From contig NC_134374.1 of the NCBI RefSeq assembly GCF_035582795.1, positions 24,567,798 through 24,631,797 of the forward strand: a stretch of 64,000 nt of DNA, read 5' to 3'. Both the position numbers and the translations under genes were made by a program. The stretch comes from Mycteria americana. Taxonomy: Eukaryota > Chordata > Aves > Ciconiiformes > Ciconiidae. Below, in pieces: positions 23,632 through 35,000 of this stretch (its first letter is position 1; each line of letters opens with the position of its first letter). The notes below the pieces were generated by a model, which was given only the letters and a program-made list of their open reading frames with translations, was not told where the DNA came from and did no database searches.

Positions 23632-24181
23632 AAAAAGGGGGAAAAAAAAAAAAAAGGAAAAGGGGAAGAAAAAAAGAAAAGGGGGTGGAGAAAAGGAGGG
23701 GGGAGGAAAAGGGGAAATAAAGAAAGAGGAAAAAAAGAAAAAGGGAAAAAACAAAAGGAAAAGGGGGAAAAAAGAAGGGGGGGGAGAAAAGGGAAAAAAA
23801 AAGAAAAAGAAAAAAGAAAAAGGGGGGAAAGAAAAAGGGGGAAAAAAGAAAATGTAAAAATAAAAGAAAAAGGGAAAAAAGAAAAAGGGAGGGAAAAAGA
23901 AAAAGGGGGGAAAAAAGAAAGAGGGGAAAAAGAAACGGTTGGACTCGATGATCTTAAAGGTCTTTTCCAACCTATACGATTCTGTGATTCTGGAAAAGGG
24001 GGAAAAGTCAAAAGAAAAAAAAAAAAAAGAAAAAGGGGGGGGAAGAAAAAGGGAAAAAAAGGAAAAGGGGGGAGAGGGGGGAGAAAAAGGGGGAAAAAAG
24101 AAAAGGGAAAAAAGAAAAAGGGGAAAAAAGAAAAAGGGGGGAAAAAAGAAAGCGGGGGGAGAAAAGGGGAAAAAAACAAAA
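23632..24181. repeat. 550-bp homopurine tract upstream of TBX22
   Basis: Apart from the embedded CR1 tail, nearly every base on the plus strand is A or G, in irregular blocks such as GAAAAAGGGGGGAAAAAAG. Only about a dozen pyrimidines interrupt it. It is about 0.45 to 1.0 kb upstream of the TBX22 ATG. Polypurine/polypyrimidine mirror-like tracts of this length can adopt triplex (H-DNA) structures and are unstable in length. Confidence 0.93.
23937..23991 (+). mobile_element. CR1 LINE 3' tail, 55 bp
   Basis: The sequence runs from GGTTGGACTCGATGATCTTA to the terminal ATTCTGTGATTCT octamer-type repeat, the hallmark 3' end of avian CR1. It differs at about one position from the corresponding 3' ends of the two minus-strand copies at 38.9 and 50.3 kb, so it belongs to the same young subfamily. 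It is extremely 5'-truncated and sits inside the purine tract. Confidence 0.88.
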
Positions 24182-24760
24182 GCAAGCCGGGGACTCAAGG
24201 CGAGGCAGAGCCGCGCCGTGCCGTGCCGTGCCGCGCCGTGCCGTGCCGTGCCGCGCCGTGCCGCGCCGTGCCCCGCCTGTGTCGGCCGCCCCGGCGAGCT
24301 CCGGGCCCGGGCGCGGCGGGGCTGTGCCCGAGCCGCGCTGCCCCGACGGGCCGGCACACGCGGCCCCCCCGGTGCCCCCGCCAGGCCGGGCCGCCGTGTC
24401 CCCCGCGGGCTGCGTGACAGCGCCCGGCAGGGCCCCCGGCCTGCCCCCGCCTTCGCTTCGCGTTGGTGCGTTTGTGCGTTTGGGGGTTTTTGGTGTTTTC
24501 CCCTCCCGGGCAGCCCCGCCGCCCGCCCGCGCTGCCACCACCCCGGGGGTTCCGCCGCTCCTTCAAAGCGCGGCCCGGCAGCGGCAGCTGCGCCGAATTA
24601 GGGGCAGAAATCCCGGGTTTCCACTCGGGCGGGTCCCGGGAGCCCGGCGCGGCCGGGCCGGGGCTGGGGCCGGGGAGGGGCTCCGGGCCTGGGGGGCTCC
24701 GGCCGGGACCGCCGGGGCGCAGGGAAAGGGCTGCGCTGGATTTGCGCGGCGATTTTCGCC
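24180..24760. promoter_or_regulatory. Second CpG-rich block upstream of TBX22
   Basis: About 580 bp of extremely GC- and CpG-rich DNA separated from the proximal promoter by the purine tract. It could be an upstream promoter or first noncoding exon of TBX22, or an island for an unannotated divergent transcript. No coding frame with recognisable similarity is present on either strand. Confidence 0.4.
24211..24274. repeat. (GCCGY)n pentanucleotide microsatellite
   Basis: About 13 units of GCCGT or GCCGC in a patterned mix (blocks of GCCGT separated by GCCGC). It directly follows the purine tract and begins the upstream CpG-rich block. Confidence 0.9.
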
Positions 24761-24774
24761 CCCCCCCCCCCCCC
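24759..24774. repeat. C16 homopolymer
   Basis: Sixteen C followed by G5 at the edge of the upstream CpG-rich block. It is a likely assembly trouble spot and i-motif/G-quadruplex candidate. Confidence 0.95.
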
Positions 24775-24892
24775 GGGGGATCTCCCCCCCTGCAAAGGCT
24801 TGAACGCCCCGCACTGATTTATTTTCCATCCGGGCGCCCTCCCCAGAGCCGGCACCAAAGGGGGGGCCGGGGCTCGGTCTTTTTTTGGTTTT

Positions 24893-24907
24893 GGGGGGGG
24901 GGGGGGG
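24893..24907. repeat. G15 homopolymer
   Basis: Fifteen G after a T-rich spacer, with further G runs at 24860-24872. It has strong G-quadruplex potential on the plus strand. Confidence 0.95.
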
Positions 24908-26579
24908 AAGCGATGGTATTCACACTGAGCAGGGTGGGTGTCCGCCTTCCCCAGCACACCCCTCGCCCCGCTGCCTGTCCCTGCACCGGGGAGGTCAGCT
25001 GGGATGGATGAGCCTTAACGGGAAAAAAATGTGGAAAGGGATAAAATTCACAGGCCAGCTGAGAAAGCAGGTTGGGGGGTGCGGGAGCTGCGGCTGCAGG
25101 GCGGGAAGGGAATGGGGTGCAGCGCTCCGTGCCCCACTTCCAAGCGCTCCTGGAGTCTCAGGGGAGCACTGGTTTATTAAAATGTTTCACTTTTCAGGAT
25201 TTCTTGCCATATTTGTTAGGGTCTGCGCCCTGGCACACACATTTCTTCCAAGCCTTGGGCTGGCAGCAGCGTGAAAACTGCGTTGTCTTTGTGGAGACTA
25301 TCAAAACCAAACGTCAGACAGCCCCGACCTGGCAGAACTCTTGACAAATGTGTATTTTAAATGCCCCAGACTCACATCGTTATCCTCAAATCCTCATTCC
25401 AAGGATGCTCATTACCCAGTTTACGGTGGGGTTTGCATGTCGATACTCATTTATACACAGGTATACTCACTTATACTTTTAAACACACATTTATACACCA
25501 AACTCCTGGCGTGTCTCACTGGGACAGGAGTTTGTCTAAGGAAAAGGCCTTGGAGGAAGCGAATGGGTCAGATACAGGTGCTGAACGCCGGAGCTCGACA
25601 TCCAGCCTGGGACAGCTGGTCGAAAGCTGCCCGCTTTTCTGGCTGCCGACTTTTCTGCGTGCCCATGGCCCCCGTGGCAGCTCCGGTTCGGACCACGCCT
25701 GCAGCCTGATTCGGGAGCAGCAAGTTAGCATCCCCGTCTGCAAACGGGGCTCTGAAGGATCCGGCTGAGCTCCTGTTGAACGCATGGTGGAAAACTAACA
25801 GCGCTGTTTATAATGGCAGCCGGGACAGATGTACGTGAGCTGTAAAATAAATATATGGCAGGGTGTTTCTTGAATTTGCTTCTCCAGGCTTTCGTAGAGC
25901 TGTGTACCTGGGGTTACACGGGCGAGGAGCTAGCCCCGACCCTGGAAGGAGTGCAGGCATCTCTCAGCGCAGCCTTCAGAGAGGCTGATGCCGATTAACC
26001 TTTGATTTAACTTTTATTGAGGGTAACGATACTTAATCTTCCTTCCCAAAGCGGCTCACAATCCGGAGCCGAGCTACGCCGTGTCGTAATCTGAACTACA
26101 CGGTGGCTCTGTCCCCGTGTTACTCCACCCTTCCACTGGTGTCCATCGGCGGTGGCCCTGCAGAGCCCCAAACCCTGCTGGCGCGGTTTGCCTTCGTACA
26201 AGGCACGTTCAGATGCGCCCGCCCGACACCTCTGCGGGACGGGTGCCCGGCCCGCTTCGGCGGGCCCTTCTGGCTCGTCACCCACAGCCATCCCCGTCCA
26301 TTTCTGTGGGGCAAGACATGGGCAGAAAACGGGCAGGGGAAGAGACTTTGGGAGGTTACCTTGCTCTGCCCTCGCCCCCGGGCAGGATCAGCTCCACCTA
26401 CGCAGATCTTTATTTCTTCGTACAAAGAGAAATGAAACAAATTTCATAAACATGTTCATAATTATAACAGCATAAGCTCATGATTTAAAAGCAAGGTGAA
26501 CCGCGGGTCCTTCCCGGAGCCCGGACGGGACCGATGCTGCGCTGCCCAGCGCTGATAGGAGACAGCTGAGGGCATTAAG

Positions 26580-27070
26580 TGCGAACCTTTATCTCTGCTG
26601 ACATGACATATTATTAAAAAGTATTTCGAGTAATCTTTTATTTCCTTAGCATTGCAACACATTTCAAGAACTTGGCCAGGGATCAACCAACCCGTTTTAA
26701 TTTCCTACAATGAAAAATAAAACAAAAATAAAGCCCGATTGAGATGATATAATCAGGAACATTTTGAGGGTTTAGGTCAAATTAATATGTCAGAGAAGGG
26801 TTTTCAGGGGACTTGGAGAGCTTTAATCTGTCAAAGACTGACTCAGATCCTTCTTGGACTTTGTAATCTTATTGTCTTTACCAAATTATGTGATGGTATG
26901 TCATGTATTACCGTCATCAGAAAATCGAGCAAATAATCATTTGGCATAAAGTTCAGAATAACTAACTTAATTTTAAAGCGAGTGTTATACAATATGCCAG
27001 AAATGTTTGCTTAACTTGAAAATGATCTTTTAATACTGTCCATTAATCTGTTAAAGCACACAGGTAAATT
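26580..27070. promoter_or_regulatory. Candidate conserved noncoding element
   Basis: About 490 bp that is AT-rich, almost devoid of CpG, free of tandem repeats and frames, and dense in TAAT/ATTA cores plus AATCATTTGGC- and CTTTAATCTGTC-like words. It lies about 3.4-3.9 kb upstream of the TBX22 ATG, between GC-richer flanks. Of all the stretches in the window this one looks most like an ancient vertebrate enhancer. No alignment was possible. Confidence 0.35.
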
Positions 27071-29952
27071 CCACAGACAGGCTTTTCTGACCACTTTAGG
27101 GGCAGACTTTAGGAGATTTAATTGTGTTCAAGCTGCGCTCGATTTTGCCAAGGTTTACTTTGCCTTTACCAGAACAACACAAAACAAAACCCCCAAAGCA
27201 AACCAAACCTGTCTCGTGGCTTAGGGGTAATATTTTAATACCACCTGCACTCAATTACGCATCTAATACTTGTCTCTGTTATATCTCCACCTGATATGTC
27301 AAAGGTTTATGGAAAGCTGAGTTATAACTTTGGTGCTAGGACATTTTCGGTCCTCGCGGATAAACCCGAAGGATCGTTTGTTCTCTGCTTCACAAACTGT
27401 TAGCAAGAAAATCTTTATTTTTGCAGCATTCGGAAAAAAGATGGTCTCCAAACCTGCAGTTTCTGATGAGAGAGATGCGGCACTGCATGGTCGCGTAGCA
27501 TTAAGCAAGCCCTGACTCCAGAACACGGCCTCAGCGATTGCTTCACCAGCGTTTCATTAGACGACGCGTACTCAGGGCTACAAATGGGTGTGGGCGCAGC
27601 CCTTTTCCCCCCTGGGTGTACGCAACGTGGGCTGTGCTCTAAGCAATCTTTTCGGGTGCCGTAAGCCCTCTTCCCTTGCAGAGACGCAGCCGGAGCCGGC
27701 AAAGCAGCGAAGCCCAGGCCGATCCCTCGCCCCCGTGTGCTCTCCCCTCCCCGGCCCCGGTGGCACCAACCGCATCTGCCCTCGCATCTTCCCTTTTCAA
27801 AATCTTTCCTCGCCCGTAAAAATGTGCTTTAGGATTGATTTAACCATGTTTGCACAGGCTACTAATTGTTTATTCCAGGACTCCCAGTCCAGTTTGCATT
27901 TTTTTTGGTTTCCCAACCTTACTGTTACTAGTAAATAAATAATCTTTTTTTTTTTTCAGATCCCAGCCTATTTGCTCGTCATGTTGTAAATATAAATGTA
28001 CGTGCTGCTTCAAATCTAATAGGGATAAAGCTGACACTGAAGAAATGCAAGCTAGTATCTAATATTCCGATGTGCAAATAATATCATTTTCTTGGAAGAA
28101 AAAAAATAAACTCATGGATGATACGGTGTGCCACAAACGGCTGCCACTATCAACACAGGAAAGGACTGGAAGGTTTGTTATGGGAGTATGTTAAAGCTAT
28201 AATAAAACAGTTTCTAAATGCTCTGGCTAATATTCAGGCTGCAATGGGAGTGGATGTGACCGTCGGCTGAATAACCCTTCAGTGGGCTGAAATAACGCTG
28301 GTTCGGGTTCTACGGGAACTGGAATTAACAATATTCAGCTTTTAATTTTTGTAAATGTAACTACCACTTCATATGAGTCATTAACTAATTACTTATTAAC
28401 GGACTAACAAATATTTCTTTTTCCTAAAAATCAGTCTTTTAAACGGAAACTCCTGAAATCCAAGTAAATCTTGGCAGAAAACAGCCGTAGTAGCTTGTAA
28501 CAGCGCTTAGGAGATTGTTTTCCCTTACATTCTCAAATGTCCAGTCCCACAGCAAAGCTTTAATTTCATTCTCCACCTTCTTTTGCCCATAATGAACTTT
28601 GAAAAACCTCTGCTCTTCTACCCAAGCGCAGGGCGATAGCCTGCGCTCTCTGTCCCCCGTTGGGCTGCGGCAGCTCCGGGCCGGCCCTGCAATGCCCGAA
28701 GCAGGAGGTGAGGGCATGGTTCAGCCCGTCCTTGCTCTCAGGAACACCCCGAATTAATTTCATGGCAAAAATGGCAGGTCTGGAGAAGAAATGGCCAGCT
28801 TATGGCGGTGGACAGCCGGTGGTGAAGTCTTTCGGTTGGTTGACCTCCTAAGGAGGTTCTTCGCTGCCACGTGCACTGCATTAGTTAAAGATATATTAAA
28901 ATAAATCTCTGTTATGTTATTTTATACATAAACCCCCCAAAAGGCTGCACAGGGAATAGGATTAAACTTTAAGGAAATGATTCAGTGAAGTAAAAACAAT
29001 ATATAGAGCATTTGGGGAGAGTTAAATCAAATTAGGGCACTTGGATCACTTCATGATGAGAGAAGGGCTGGTGGTGTTCCCCACCACAGCCAGGGAAGCC
29101 GAGGAAGGGTCAGTAACGTCCCCTTGCCGGTGGGGCAAGGATGAGACCACCGTGCGCATCTCTAGTACCAAGACGTGACATGCCACCACAAGGACTTCTA
29201 TCCAGCACCTCTGGCTGCAGTTGCGTGCCCTGCTGAGAGCTTTCCCGGGGCCACCAATGTGGCTGGGGCTGTGTAACGGGGGCTTCTGTCCCATGTCTCG
29301 CTGCAACCTCAAAATATTCTCTGGAAAAGCAAGATTTCTTGGCTCTGTGCTGCAAGGAACATTTTTAGGGTCGCCTTTCCTAGCCCGGCTCCTGGCTTTT
29401 GGCTGGTGGTTGTGCGCGAGGCGTGAGAGCGAGGGGAAGCTGCTCCATCCCTTCTCCAACCACCTCCACCTGAGAAGCCCCTGCCAGCCTGGCCGTCCCA
29501 CCGAGCAGCTTTCCCACCACCTTTCCTTCATCACGACTTCTCCAGAGTCAAGAAATAAGACCAAGACCCGGTCCCTTCCCCCTCTAAGTAAAGGGAAAAA
29601 TTCCTGCCGTGTTGAACTTTTCTCATAATACTTAAAGAAAATACTTAAAGAATGTGTAATAATAGGGGATTTAGGGAGAGCAAAATTAACCACATGGACG
29701 AAGCAGAAAACTTTTAGAATGGCACTAAAATGTATCCCGTTCAGCTTTACCACGGGGAAGAGCTCCAGGGGGGAGAAGGGGACCCCACGTGAGCCCTGCG
29801 AGCTGCGGGACCCCCTGTCCCCAGGGCCACCCCTGCTCTTCTCACCGGTGCAGTATAGGGAGGGAAAAGCCAGAGTCCTCGGTTTAGCTGCCAGGGAAAC
29901 CACACAGGAGAAGTGAAATTAAAATAGTTATGGGGAAGCTGATACTGAGCTA

Positions 29953-29975
29953 TTCCATATTCCCGGAATATGGAA
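29953..29975. repeat. Perfect inverted repeat with central STAT-type site
   Basis: Arms TTCCATATTCC and GGAATATGGAA are separated by a single C. The centre reads TTCCCGGAA (29960-29968), which fits the STAT consensus TTCNNNGAA. The dyad symmetry suits a dimeric factor, though the functional link is inference. Confidence 0.8.
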
Positions 29976-31559
29976 GCCGGGCAGACCCGGGGCTGCCTTT
30001 CCTGTGCTCCTCGCTCGGTGCCGGGGCCAGGCAGGAGCACCCCGGGGTCTTGGAAAGCCCAACCGGAGCCTTAGGGCAGCCGAGCCCTTTCACAGGCAGC
30101 AATCTGAGGGCAAAAAGCCTTTTTAAAGAGGAAGGTGATGTTATTTTTACAAAACACAGCCTATATTCTGGCTTGCTTCACTTTAAATAGTAACTGGATA
30201 CCTTGAGACATCCCCTCAGTGCTGGTGCACAGGGGGAAGGTCCTTTGATGGCCTCGATCACACCGTCTGCTCTGAAAGCAAAAATGGGCAAAGTCGCCTG
30301 TGATCGCCAAGATTTGGGGCCGGGGGAGGACGAGGGTCCACAGTACCAACACGTGTCCCAGACAGGGTCACCTGAATGAACGGTCGTCACTATCGGGGTC
30401 AATACTGCACCTCCTTTAACAGGCTGCGATAGCTGCCTCTCCCTGGCCATCGCCGCCCCAGCAGCATCCCAGACCCACCTGCCCGTCTACCGGCGGCCAA
30501 AATCCCCGCGGAGGCTGGGTCTGCGCAGCCCTGGGGCTCGCTCCGTAAGGAAGCAACGTCCCGTGGCCGGCAACGTCTGCGGCGCTGGGCCAGGACAGGG
30601 ACGCTGGGGAGTCCCCAGGTCTTTCACGGTGCGGCCAAGAGCCCGCTCTGGAGGATGGCTTAGAAAATCAGCCCTGTCAGGGACATTCAGGTTTATTTAT
30701 TCTTCGTGCAGAAATTACAGGTTATTGGGACTTGCTCTTCTGTCTCACCAAATCCTGATGTCTGCAATAAGCTTTGCTCCCTCCTTCGCTGCTGGGCTTA
30801 GCGAAGGTGGGTCCAAACAAGCTGTGATGATTTATCCCCGGTCCCACTGGTTCTGGTGCAGAGTGCTTTTCCAACTGTTTGGTTTCGACTGATTTCTTTC
30901 CACCACCGCCGTCTCTGCACCACCAGCACTTTGCTGGAGGAGTCGGCCCCAAGACAGGTTTAAGACTTTTCCATCCCTGTCTGGAAAGATAAATGCAAAC
31001 TCTGGCCTTAAACCGAGCCCACAGCTGGGAGAGATCGACCGTCTGCAGAGAAACTCAGCTTTGTTTTGCTCTTCTGTCCTCAGTTATTGTGGCTAATTAT
31101 TGCTCTAAATGCAAATATAGAGGGATGAGAATAGGAGCTTGGAAGGGTGATGCACTGGGGAGAAGGACAATAAATCAAAAGGTTTGCAAGGAAGCTTTCG
31201 CTCATCTTCGAAGCACTGGTTTTTTTGAGTCGTTAGCTTGCGCTTCGGTTAAGGAAGCGACTTTTGAAATTAAACAGAAAAGATACAATCTTAATATTTC
31301 ATGAGATCTGCCAATTCAAATACCTGTCGGCAGATATGTAAAACAATAGCTTTTAAAACAAGGAAAAGAATCACATGAAATTTTCTAAGGAGGGTGATGT
31401 CACCCCCCAACCAAGCTATCCATTCTTTGTATTGGAAATTGAAACCGCATGAACTCTCCATGCAGAGCTGGGTGAAACTGCTTTTTCAAGTATCCCCTTA
31501 GGGATGATGGATATTATTTTCTGGTTTTAATTTTAAAGTAATAAATAAATGTGATTGAC

Positions 31560-31660
31560 TTGCTACCCAATAGCACCGAGTTATGCAAAATAAGTAAATG
31601 CAAGCCGTGCAAGTTAACGTACAGGCAGTTGCTATATAAAGTCTGTCAAAGAAGCCTATC
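31560..31660 (+). promoter_or_regulatory. Core-promoter-like arrangement (CCAAT, octamer, TATA)
   Basis: In order on the plus strand: CCCAATAG near 31566, an octamer-like TTATGCAAAAT near 31581, and TATATAAAG near 31633. The spacing (CCAAT about 65 bp before TATA) is typical of a TATA promoter with a start expected near 31660. No coding frame of note follows, so a noncoding transcript or a chance arrangement are the alternatives. Confidence 0.25.
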
Positions 31661-32002
31661 TATGGCTAGTGTTGCCGGAGCAGAAGAAAATCAGCATTAG
31701 CTGAACTGGTCAACAAGCTTCAGCTTCACGAAGAATTTCAGCTCAGAGAAGAGGAAAATCTGTCTCCACGGTATTATCTCCCTTTCCAAAGTTTCCTTCT
31801 GGCTGCGCTGGGTCACAGGCTGCGGAGTGTAAATTATACAGCCAAAAATCAAACTATCTTTTTCAATAAGGGGAGAAGAAAACCATGCAATGATTTAATA
31901 TATGAAACAGTTCAGCCTATGGCTTTCTCTTGTTTGCAGATGCGGACAGTTCTGTTGAGATCCAAAAACCACTCCAAACCATCAAAATTAGCAAATAACC
32001 AT

Positions 32003-32060
32003 CTGGCCTGGTGGCTCAGCACCTCCCATGGCCATAAATTCAAATCCCAGCAACATTAGC
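32003..32060 (+). repeat. tRNA-like segment, possible old SINE head
   Basis: TGGCTCAGCACC at about 32012-32023 resembles a pol III A box. ATTCAAATCCC at 32038-32048 resembles a B box, about 25 nt further on. The part around TTCAAATCCCAGC also resembles the head of MIR/CORE-SINEs. Flanks do not fold into a full cloverleaf, so it is not a functional tRNA gene. Confidence 0.22.
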
Positions 32061-35000
32061 AGGGGATTTGCTCTGAAAAACAAGCTCCCTCTTCAAGTAA
32101 TGTAAAAACAAGGTGAGATGGGGAAGGCTCATGGGAGAGCCACGGCTCGGCGTGGAGCTGGCTCCGGCTGAGCATCCCTTGGCTTTCAGAGAGGAATGGG
32201 GCACCCGGCTTGCCAGGAGCATCCCCTCCTTGACTCTCAGTGCCCCATCCCATGGCTGGGCTCCCCGAGCCCTTCCCCGGGGTCTGCCACCCCCACCCAG
32301 CACCATCCCCACGGCGCTTCTCCATCAACCTGCTCTGTCCCAGCTCCGAGACTCCGTGCACACTCTTGGGGTTCACCAGAGCCATCGTGGGCATGGACCA
32401 GTGCTTACCGGCTCTAGTTTTCTTTCTAAGGTCTCCAGGACCAAAGCAAGTCAAGCGTGCGGGTGCTAGAGGGAAGATCTTCCTATCTGAAATGTAAAAT
32501 CCTCTGCTCCGGCCGGGATTGCTACGATCTGCAAAGAGTTTTTCCATCCTTGGTTGGAGCCCACGCTGCAGAATAGGAAGATTTGGAGGGAACAAAATAG
32601 GTTTCCTTGTTGTCTGCAAGACCTTGATCTCAGCTGCCTTCCTTGCATATTTTTTTAGGTAAGTTGCAATTTAAAATTAGGAGTATGGAGGTAAGATCCC
32701 TGAGAAGCCTCGTTAGCAGGCAGAAGAGATACTGGTAGAGCCTTGAAATCCTCAGAACCGCTGTGCCTCTGGGTACCACGGCCCTGGGAACTCGAATCGG
32801 GCCCTTGATCTGGTGCATCTGCCTTCATTAATACCCTGCCCTGCCAGTCTTGGCCAGAAGGCTGAGTTATGATTATAGCTCACGCACAAAAAATTTGCCT
32901 CTTCCTAACCCTCAAGACCTGGAACTAGCAGCTGAGTCTGATTTTGGCTCTGCAGCAAGTTTTATCCATCGAAAAGTTGTGTATTTTTTGCACATCTGGT
33001 TGTATTTGGGGTGATATTACCTTTCAGTGCCGTTCAAGTCTGTCTGTGCCCATTAGTTACCGGAGTAAATAGCCCCTCTATCTGCAGAATTACACTGTGG
33101 GGAACCTGGAGGACATTTTACATTGAAATATAATTGGCAATTCATTAGCAATCCCATGTTTGAAGGCTTAGGACTGAGCATGGCATTAAACCAAGTGAGA
33201 GGGCAGGTTCTGGTTCTCCTACGATAGTGCCACCAAAGGCAGAAGGTCAGACAGCTCCTACGCTGCCAGGAAAAGTAGTTCGGGTTGAAAAAAACCCTTT
33301 TAAAAATGCTTCTTATCCCACAACATAAACATGCCCTGTGCCACTGAAGATGAGTGACCTTGAAACCTCTCCTGGTTTTGCCAGAGCACCAAAGCCCTGC
33401 AGAGGTTCCCCAGGAGAAGCTCCGGTGCCCGGTGCAGCGAGGCAGGAGCTGCACCAGCCCCGGCCCGAAGCCGCAGCCCCTCAGGGGTCACCCCATGGGC
33501 TGCCAGGCACTTTGACTTCACTCTTCACCCCGCTTTCCCGTCCTCCTGAGACCGGCGGACCCCGTAGCAAACAGCACGCGTAGGGGCAAGGGAGTTTCTA
33601 TAAGCTGTAGGGAGAGGGACTATATAGTTTTTTTTCCTGGATTTCTGCCTACGTTCTCGCATCTGCTCGCTTTTATTGTCCCACATTCCACAAACTTAAA
33701 GCGCTTCCATATATAACAGAATTAATCCAGTTCATTGAAAATCACGATGAAGCTGATGACACCAAACACTTCTGCTCTGCACATCCTCCGATTCCCGACC
33801 CTCAGAAATGGCAAATTCAGTGAACCACTGAGGAGTCGGGGAAGCTGCAGTTACAGCACTGCTTTGCTGTTGGAGGGCAGGGAAGAACTCAAAAGTCTTT
33901 TATTTCATGTACTTTCACCATAGGTTTTGTTAACACGGCTCGCCTGGCACTACCCAGCCCTCGGGCAGAGCGAGCCGTGGGGTGGGGACCGGCGGGGAGC
34001 TGCACGAGAGCCGCTGCCATCCTCCGAGCATCTCGGGAGCGGGCGATGCTCAGAGCAGGAGCATCCCGTCCGGAGATGGGATCGGGAGATGCTGCCAGTG
34101 CTCTCTGCCCGAGGGAGAAAGCCGGCAGACGGGAACCCTTCGGCTCACCAGGGCTCATTTAGCTGTGGGTGATGAATCCCAGTTGCCTCGGAGAGATCGT
34201 TTCCCCGTCTGAAAGACCAGCCACGGCTTTGAGGCCGCTCGCAGACGCGCAGCCATCCCTACCGTGGCACTGCCTGCCCCAGCTCAATGTGGTTTGTATT
34301 ACTCTGTCCAGGCAGCTGGAGTCTGGAGGTAAGAGGACTGAAAAATGTGTTATCCTCTAATTTCTATAATGCAGGATATAGCCACGAGATAAGGAGTGAA
34401 TCCGTACTCCACCGAATCGTAGGGAATACATAGCCAAAAGACAGCACTGGGATTTTTTTCCCCCTGTAATTTATATCATGCAAGCAAGCATGCAATAAAA
34501 TGCAAGCAAGAAGATTAGTAGAAAATTAATTAAAAAAAAAATCTTGTCTCCATGGCTGGCAAATGTAGTTGAACGATAGAAAACGGGGTATGAGAGCCAT
34601 GACTCGGTCACTGGGCTCGGCTGCGGGACCGCGGGGTTTATTGCCTGCGCTGGGGAAGGCGGCTGCTCTCACGGACCAGCCTGCAAATTTCTGGCCGTTA
34701 TTGTATGCGCGAACAAACCCTAGTTTGAAAACTATCTCAGTTTGTTTACTTTCACAAAAATCAGGAACACATTGGGAATTATTTGCAAGACAAGAAGAAA
34801 AGCCTTAATTTATCAAGCACTCCATTCAACAAATAATATTAAATACCTTCTACTACTGAGAAACCTGCAAACCTCATGCTGGGATTTCGCACGCGCCGGA
34901 GCTGACGCTGCTGCAGGGAGCTCTCGGACAGTTTCTCAGTCACAAAGTTATGTAAAGTTTTAAGTTTAAAGGAAGAAAGTTAAATTAAAAACCTGTAACG

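Noticed and set aside
23538..24601. Long Lys/Glu/Arg-rich (plus) and Phe/Ser/Pro-rich (minus) frames
   Set aside because: These are translations of the homopurine tract, which has few stop codons by composition. They show no domain or splice signals.
29046..29903. A 285-codon minus-strand frame
   Set aside because: Its sequence has no recognisable family or domain order and is overlapped by other frames on both strands. I found no supporting splice or promoter signals.
32003..32060. A functional tRNA gene
   Set aside because: Only box-like words are present; acceptor and anticodon stems do not pair, so it is kept only as a possible SINE remnant.
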